Source of the DNA: Bacillota bacterium
GTDB lineage: Bacteria > Bacillota > Clostridia > Peptostreptococcales > Acidaminobacteraceae
Assembly: GCA_023443345.1 (NCBI GenBank)
Contig: JAEZUZ010000093.1
Coordinates: forward strand, 1 to 18,364
Direction of reading: 5' to 3'
Length of the DNA stretch: 18,364 bases
This document shows, piece by piece, positions 13,935 through 18,364 of this stretch. The notes beneath the pieces are model-generated. The model was not told where the DNA came from, did no database searches, and was given only the letters and a program-made list of their open reading frames with translations. Position numbers and translations under genes: made by a program. Each line of letters starts with the position of its first letter. The first letter of the stretch is position 1.

Positions 13935-15122
13935 ATGGCAAAGAAAAGTATTAGAGACGTTTCTGTTGATAATAAGAGAGTATTTGTTCGTGTTGATTTT
14001 AACGTTCCACTTAAAGATGGGAAGATTACAGATGAGACACGTATACAGGGAGCATTAGAGACAATAAATTATCTTATAGATAATAATGCTAAGGTAATAT
14101 TAGCTTCTCACCTTGGTAAACCAAAGGGAGAATTTAAAGAAAATCTTGTTATGGCACCTGTAGCTAAGAGATTATCAGAAATATTGGGAAAAGAAGTTAA
14201 ATATATATCTACAGCAGATGTAGTTAATGATGAAGTGATTAAAGAAGTTGAAAACATGAAAGCTTCAGATGTTCTTTTACTAGAAAATACAAGATTTAAA
14301 GCTGGTGAAGAAAAGAATTGTCCTGAACTTTCAAAGAAATTTGCTCAACTTTGCGATATATATGTAGATGATGCTTTTGGTACTGTTCACAGAGCCCATG
14401 CATCAAATGTTGGTATTACAGAGTATGTAGAAACATGTGTTGGGGGATTCCTAATCGATAAGGAACTTGAATTCTTAGAAGGAAAATTAAGTAAACCAGA
14501 AAGACCATTTGTAGCAATACTAGGTGGTGCTAAAGTTTCTGATAAGATAAAAGTAATAGAGAGATTTTTAGAAAAAGTAGACAAACTTATCATCGGTGGA
14601 GCTATGGCTTATACTTTCTTAAAAGCTCAGGGATATGAGATTGGCAAATCATTGGTTGAAGAAGATCAACTAGACTATGCTAAAGAGATGTTAGAAAAAG
14701 CTCAGCAGAAAGATGTAGAAATTCTTCTACCAATAGATCATTTAACAGCACCTACATTTGAAGATCAAAAGGCAAATGTAACAGATGATGAAAATATCAA
14801 AGAAGATCAAATGGGATTAGATATTGGACCAAAGACAGTAGAACTTTATGAAAAAGCATTAGATGATGCTAAGACAGTTGTATGGAATGGCCCAATGGGA
14901 GCTTTTGAAATGAGTAATTTTGCTCAAGGAACAAGGGCGATTGCTAAAAAATTAGCTGAAATTGATGCTATTACTGTTATTGGTGGTGGTGATTCAGCAG
15001 CTGCTGTTACAAGTTTTGGTTTAGAAGACAAAATGAGTCATATTTCTACAGGCGGCGGCGCTAGTCTTAAGTTATTAGAAGGTGCAAAGCTTCCTGGAAT
15101 AGATGCACTAGATGAGAGGTAA
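13935..15122 (+). CDS. pgk: Phosphoglycerate kinase
   Basis: 395 residues, a normal monomeric bacterial Pgk. It transfers the acyl phosphate of 1,3-bisphosphoglycerate to ADP. N-terminal substrate domain: RVFVRVDFNVPL (Asp/Asn of the phosphoglycerate site), ILASHLGKPKG, LLENTRF and DAFGTVHRAHAS. C-terminal nucleotide domain: FVAILGGAKVSDKI, WNGPMGAFE and the Gly-rich VIGGGDSAAA with HISTGGGASL near the end. TGGAGG lies four bases before the ATG. The gene ends three bases before tpiA, whose ribosome site is formed by the last pgk codons. It sits 63 bases after gap, the only real gap in the operon. Confidence 0.99.
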   Translation: MAKKSIRDVSVDNKRVFVRVDFNVPLKDGKITDETRIQGALETINYLIDNNAKVILASHLGKPKGEFKENLVMAPVAKRLSEILGKEVKYISTADVVNDEVIKEVENMKASDVLLLENTRFKAGEEKNCPELSKKFAQLCDIYVDDAFGTVHRAHASNVGITEYVETCVGGFLIDKELEFLEGKLSKPERPFVAILGGAKVSDKIKVIERFLEKVDKLIIGGAMAYTFLKAQGYEIGKSLVEEDQLDYAKEMLEKAQQKDVEILLPIDHLTAPTFEDQKANVTDDENIKEDQMGLDIGPKTVELYEKALDDAKTVVWNGPMGAFEMSNFAQGTRAIAKKLAEIDAITVIGGGDSAAAVTSFGLEDKMSHISTGGGASLKLLEGAKLPGIDALDER

Positions 15123-15125
15123 GAA

Positions 15126-15869
15126 ATGAGAAGACCTATAATTGCAGGTAACTGGAAGATGTTTAAAGGAGTTTCAGAAGCTAAGGAATTCATGCAAGGA
15201 CTATTAAATTCAGATTTTTCTAAAGATGTAGATGTAGTTATTGCTGCTAACTACCTAGCTTTAGCTGAACTGCATAAAATGCAAAAGGACAATGTATATG
15301 TCATCGCACAAAATTTTCATGAAGAAAAAGATGGGGCATATACAGGAGAAGTCAGCATAGATATGTTAAAGAGCATTGAGGTTGATGGAAGTCTTATAGG
15401 ACACTCTGAAAGAAGAAAATACTTCAATGAAACAGATGAAGTAGTAAACAAAAAAGTAAGAAGAGCTATCGAAGAATCAATGTATACAATTGTATGTGTT
15501 GGGGAAGTTCTTGAAGAAAGAGAAGCTGGCAAGGCAGAAGAAGTTGTAATATCACAGACTAAGAAAGCTCTAGATCAAGTATCAAAAGATGATCTTAAAA
15601 ATATCACAATAGCATATGAGCCAGTATGGGCTATTGGAACAGGTAAAACTGCAACTGATAGTGATGCTGAGCAAATGTGTGCTGTTATTAGAAATACAAT
15701 TAAAGAAATGTATGGGGATGAGAGTGCATCACTTATTAGAATTCTTTATGGTGGAAGTGTTAAACCAAATAATATAAAAGGACTAATGTCACAGGAAAAT
15801 ATTGATGGAGCATTAGTTGGTGGTGCTAGCTTAGAATTAGATTCATTCCTATCACTAGTTAATTATTAA
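15126..15869 (+). CDS. tpiA: Triosephosphate isomerase
   Basis: 247 residues, standard TIM barrel, a cytosolic dimer interconverting dihydroxyacetone phosphate and glyceraldehyde 3-phosphate. All catalytic residues are present: Asn9 and Lys11 in GNWKM, His93 in GHSERRKYF and Glu165 in AYEPVWAIGTGKTA (the following residues form the mobile loop). The phosphate-binding ILYGGSVKPNN and GALVGGASL are intact. It starts three bases after the pgk stop; GAGGT at the pgk end is the likely ribosome site. Translation is probably coupled. Confidence 0.99.
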   Translation: MRRPIIAGNWKMFKGVSEAKEFMQGLLNSDFSKDVDVVIAANYLALAELHKMQKDNVYVIAQNFHEEKDGAYTGEVSIDMLKSIEVDGSLIGHSERRKYFNETDEVVNKKVRRAIEESMYTIVCVGEVLEEREAGKAEEVVISQTKKALDQVSKDDLKNITIAYEPVWAIGTGKTATDSDAEQMCAVIRNTIKEMYGDESASLIRILYGGSVKPNNIKGLMSQENIDGALVGGASLELDSFLSLVNY

Positions 15870-15878
15870 GAAGGTTCT

Positions 15879-17399
15879 ATGAATAAAAAAGCAGGACTAA
15901 TAATTTTAGATGGTTGGGGATATACAGAGCATGTTGAAGGAAATGCAATTAGGCTAGGTAATGTTCCTAATTTTAATAAGTATTTTGAAGAATATCCTCA
16001 TTCATTCCTAATTGCCTGTGGTGAAGCTGTTGGTCTTCCTGAAGGGCAAATGGGGAACTCTGAAGTTGGACATTTAAATATAGGTGCTGGAAGAGTTATG
16101 TACCAGCCTTTAAAAATGATATCTAACGAAATGAAAGATGGATCTTTCTTTAAAAGACCAAACTTAGTAGATATGTTTGAAAGGACAAGAGAGTCAAATA
16201 AAAAGTTGCACTTTATTGGACTTCTTTCAGATGGCGGTGTTCATAGTCATATTGAGCACTTAAAAGGTCTTTTAGAAGAAGCAAAGAGACAAAATATAAA
16301 TGATGTAGTTATTCATGTAATCCTAGATGGACGCGATGTATTTCCTGATAGTGGAAAGGGATTTGTCGAAGATATTCAAAAGTTTATAGATGAACTTGGT
16401 ATTGGAACTATTGCTACTGTAAGTGGTAGATTTTATGCCATGGACAGAGACAACAGATGGGAAAGAATTAAGAAGGCCTATGATGCAATAGTGTTTGGTC
16501 AAGGTGAACATTATGGAACAGCTCTTGAAGCTATTGAAGCATCTTATGCAGCAGGAGTAACTGATGAATTCTTTGTTCCATGTGTAATTGATCCTTCTAA
16601 AGTAATAGAAGAAGGAGATACAGTTTTATTCTATAATTTTAGACCAGATAGAGGACGTGAATTAACAAGAGCACTAGCTGAAGATGGTTTTACATTCTTT
16701 GAAAGAAAAGATTTAAATCTAAATTACTATACAATGACACAGTATGATTCAGAATTTAAAAATGTGAGACTTATCATTACTAAAGATCCTGTTAAAAATA
16801 CAATTGGAGAGTATCTATCTTCATTAGGTAAGAAGCAATTTAGAACAGCAGAAACAGAGAAGTATGCTCATGTTACTTTCTTCTTAAACGGAGGAAGAGA
16901 AGAGCCATTTGAAGGAGAATCAAGGAAATTGGTTCCATCTCCAAAAGTTACAACATATGATCTTAAGCCAGAGATGAGTGCTTATGAAGTTTGTCAAGGA
17001 CTTATTGATGCAATAGAGAGTGATGAATATGACTTCTTTGTATGTAACTTTGCTAACCCAGATATGGTTGGTCATACAGGTGTTTTAGAAGCAGCAATTA
17101 AAGCTGTTGAGAGTGTTGATGAATGTCTAGGTAAAATACTTCCAGTTTGTAGAAAGCATGGATTTGATGTAATTGTAACAGCAGACCACGGCAATGCAGA
17201 TGAGATGTTAATGCCTGATACTCATAAAGTTAGTACTCAACATTCACTAAATCCAGTTCCGATGTTTATATTTAGTGAAGATATAAAAGAAGTTGAAGAC
17301 GGAAAGCTTTGTGATATAGCACCGACACTTTTAGATATGATGGATATAAAACCGCCTGCAGAATTTACAGGTAAATCATTGATAAGGAGTAGAAAATGA
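15879..17399 (+). CDS. gpmI: 2,3-bisphosphoglycerate-independent phosphoglycerate mutase
   Basis: 506 residues, close to the usual ~510. A manganese-dependent alkaline-phosphatase-superfamily enzyme converting 3- to 2-phosphoglycerate through a phosphoserine. Metal ligand Asp11 in ILDGWGY; nucleophile Ser61 in MGNSEVGHLNIGAGR; substrate-domain GVHSHIEH and DGRD; NFRPDRGREL; second metal site in NPDMVGHTG and VTADHGNADEM. Intact throughout. A nine-base spacer with AGAAGG separates it from tpiA. Its TGA overlaps the eno ATG (ATGA), a sign of translational coupling. Confidence 0.98.
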   Translation: MNKKAGLIILDGWGYTEHVEGNAIRLGNVPNFNKYFEEYPHSFLIACGEAVGLPEGQMGNSEVGHLNIGAGRVMYQPLKMISNEMKDGSFFKRPNLVDMFERTRESNKKLHFIGLLSDGGVHSHIEHLKGLLEEAKRQNINDVVIHVILDGRDVFPDSGKGFVEDIQKFIDELGIGTIATVSGRFYAMDRDNRWERIKKAYDAIVFGQGEHYGTALEAIEASYAAGVTDEFFVPCVIDPSKVIEEGDTVLFYNFRPDRGRELTRALAEDGFTFFERKDLNLNYYTMTQYDSEFKNVRLIITKDPVKNTIGEYLSSLGKKQFRTAETEKYAHVTFFLNGGREEPFEGESRKLVPSPKVTTYDLKPEMSAYEVCQGLIDAIESDEYDFFVCNFANPDMVGHTGVLEAAIKAVESVDECLGKILPVCRKHGFDVIVTADHGNADEMLMPDTHKVSTQHSLNPVPMFIFSEDIKEVEDGKLCDIAPTLLDMMDIKPPAEFTGKSLIRSRK

Positions 17400-18364
17400 T
17401 AATTTATGATGTACATGGACGTCAAGTCCTAGATTCAAGAGGAAATCCAACAGTTGAGGTAGAAGTAATTTTAGAAGATGGATCAACAGGTTCAGCACAA
17501 GTTCCTTCAGGTGCTTCTACTGGAGCATTTGAAGCAGTTGAATTAAGAGATGGAAAGAAGGATTATTTCTTAGGAAAGTCTGTTGAAACAGCTGTTGAGA
17601 ATGTAAACACAACAATTGCTGATGCTTTAAGAGGATGTAATGTTCTTAGACAGACAGAAATAGATCAATTACTAATCGAATTAGATGGCACAGAAAACAA
17701 AGGAAAATTAGGAGCTAATGCAATTCTAGGTGTATCTTTAGCTTGTGCTAAGGCAGCTGCTAATTATTTAGGACTTCCATTAGATAGATATATCGGTGGA
17801 ACAAATGCGAAAGTTCTTCCTGTACCAATGATGAATATTTTAAATGGTGGATCTCATGCAGATAACAACGTAGATATTCAAGAGTTCATGGTAATGCCTG
17901 TTGGTGCTGATAGCTTTAAATCTGCTCTAAGAATGGGCGTTGAAATTTATCACAGCCTAAAATCAGTTCTTAAGGACAAAGGACTTCTTTGCGGAATAGG
18001 TGATGAAGGTGGATTTGCACCAAACCTTTCTTCTAATGAAGAAGCAATTAAGGTAATTATTGAAGCTATTGAAAGAGCTGGATATAAGCCAGGTGAAGAA
18101 GTATTTATAGCTCTAGATGTTGCTGCAAGCGAGCTTTACGAAGATGGAATTTATAATTTGGCATCTGAGTCAAGAAAGTTGACAAGTCAAGAAATGGTTC
18201 AATACTATGAAGATCTTGTAAGCAAGTACCCAATTATCTCAATTGAGGATGGTCTAAACGAAGAAGATTGGGAAGGATTCCAACTTATGGTTGAAAGACT
18301 TGGAGATAGACTTCAAATTGTTGGCGATGACCTATTTGTTACAAATACAAAGAGAGTTAAGAAG
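17396..18364 (+). CDS. eno: Enolase (3' end cut by window edge)
   Basis: 323 codons are visible of about 430. It dehydrates 2-phosphoglycerate to phosphoenolpyruvate and needs magnesium. VLDSRGNPTVEVEV and VPSGASTGAFEAVELRD are the N-terminal capping domain and mobile loop (SGASTG). GGSHADNNVDIQEFMVMP contains the active-site His and Glu, and GDEGGFAPN the proton-donor Glu. The metal ligands appear in order: Asp in ALDVAASELY, Glu in SIEDGL and Asp in GDDLFVTN near the edge. The catalytic Lys comes after the window. The ATG overlaps the gpmI stop by four bases; AAGGAG upstream is the ribosome site. It completes the aldolase-product to phosphoenolpyruvate set of the operon. Confidence 0.98.
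   Translation, partial: MIIYDVHGRQVLDSRGNPTVEVEVILEDGSTGSAQVPSGASTGAFEAVELRDGKKDYFLGKSVETAVENVNTTIADALRGCNVLRQTEIDQLLIELDGTENKGKLGANAILGVSLACAKAAANYLGLPLDRYIGGTNAKVLPVPMMNILNGGSHADNNVDIQEFMVMPVGADSFKSALRMGVEIYHSLKSVLKDKGLLCGIGDEGGFAPNLSSNEEAIKVIIEAIERAGYKPGEEVFIALDVAASELYEDGIYNLASESRKLTSQEMVQYYEDLVSKYPIISIEDGLNEEDWEGFQLMVERLGDRLQIVGDDLFVTNTKRVKK

Noticed and set aside
1..18364. Mobile element, CRISPR array, toxin-antitoxin or defence system
   Set aside because: No transposase, integrase, spaced repeats, paired small genes or nuclease genes were seen; every intergenic gap is accounted for by promoters, leaders or terminators.

Overview
The window is an AT-rich chromosomal segment from a low-GC Gram-positive anaerobe. 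AGA dominates the arginine codons, Shine-Dalgarno sites are strong, and there are a T-box leader, a clostridial-type 2[4Fe-4S] ferredoxin, Rex, and a cggR-led glycolytic operon. The ferredoxin (ending CPVGAP after a CIDCGSC cluster) resembles those I remember from Peptoniphilus-type anaerobic cocci, so Tissierellia/Peptoniphilaceae or a near relative is my best guess. Nothing here fixes the genus.

Layout. 1-1413 (minus) is an ABC-F ATPase cut by the left edge. Divergent from it, 1503-3111 (plus) holds a rhodanese-domain protein, the NADH sensor Rex and a MarR-type regulator; rex and marR overlap by one base. A ferredoxin gene (3189-3356, minus, only 55 residues) converges on marR, with a terminator for each. 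The 397-base gap at 3357-3753 holds the ferredoxin promoter, two Fur-like palindromes, a near-consensus promoter and a threonine T-box leader feeding thrS (3754-5670). Next come a purine-type NCS2 permease (5769-7085) and an unusually long PRPP synthase-like protein (7159-8310). They form a plausible purine-salvage pair. A CoA-disulfide-reductase-type flavoprotein with a C-terminal rhodanese domain follows (8430-10130). On the minus strand, 10195-11655 encodes an amino-acid ABC permease and its binding lipoprotein, with no ATPase gene beside them.

From 11867 to the right edge runs the central glycolytic operon cggR-gap-pgk-tpiA-gpmI-eno, with eno cut by the edge. It covers every step from triose phosphate isomerisation to phosphoenolpyruvate, behind its own sugar-phosphate-responsive repressor. 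Genes overlap or are 3-9 bases apart, except for a 63-base gap with a strong hairpin between gap and pgk.

The theme is housekeeping: redox sensing and sulfur/persulfide handling (Rex, ferredoxin, two rhodanese-domain proteins), threonyl-tRNA supply, purine salvage and lower glycolysis. I found no phage, transposon, CRISPR, toxin-antitoxin or defence module, and no convincing new system. What merits a second look is mostly regulatory DNA (Fur-like and PurBox-like palindromes, leader hairpins), the divergent PRPP synthase and the ABC pair without an ATPase.
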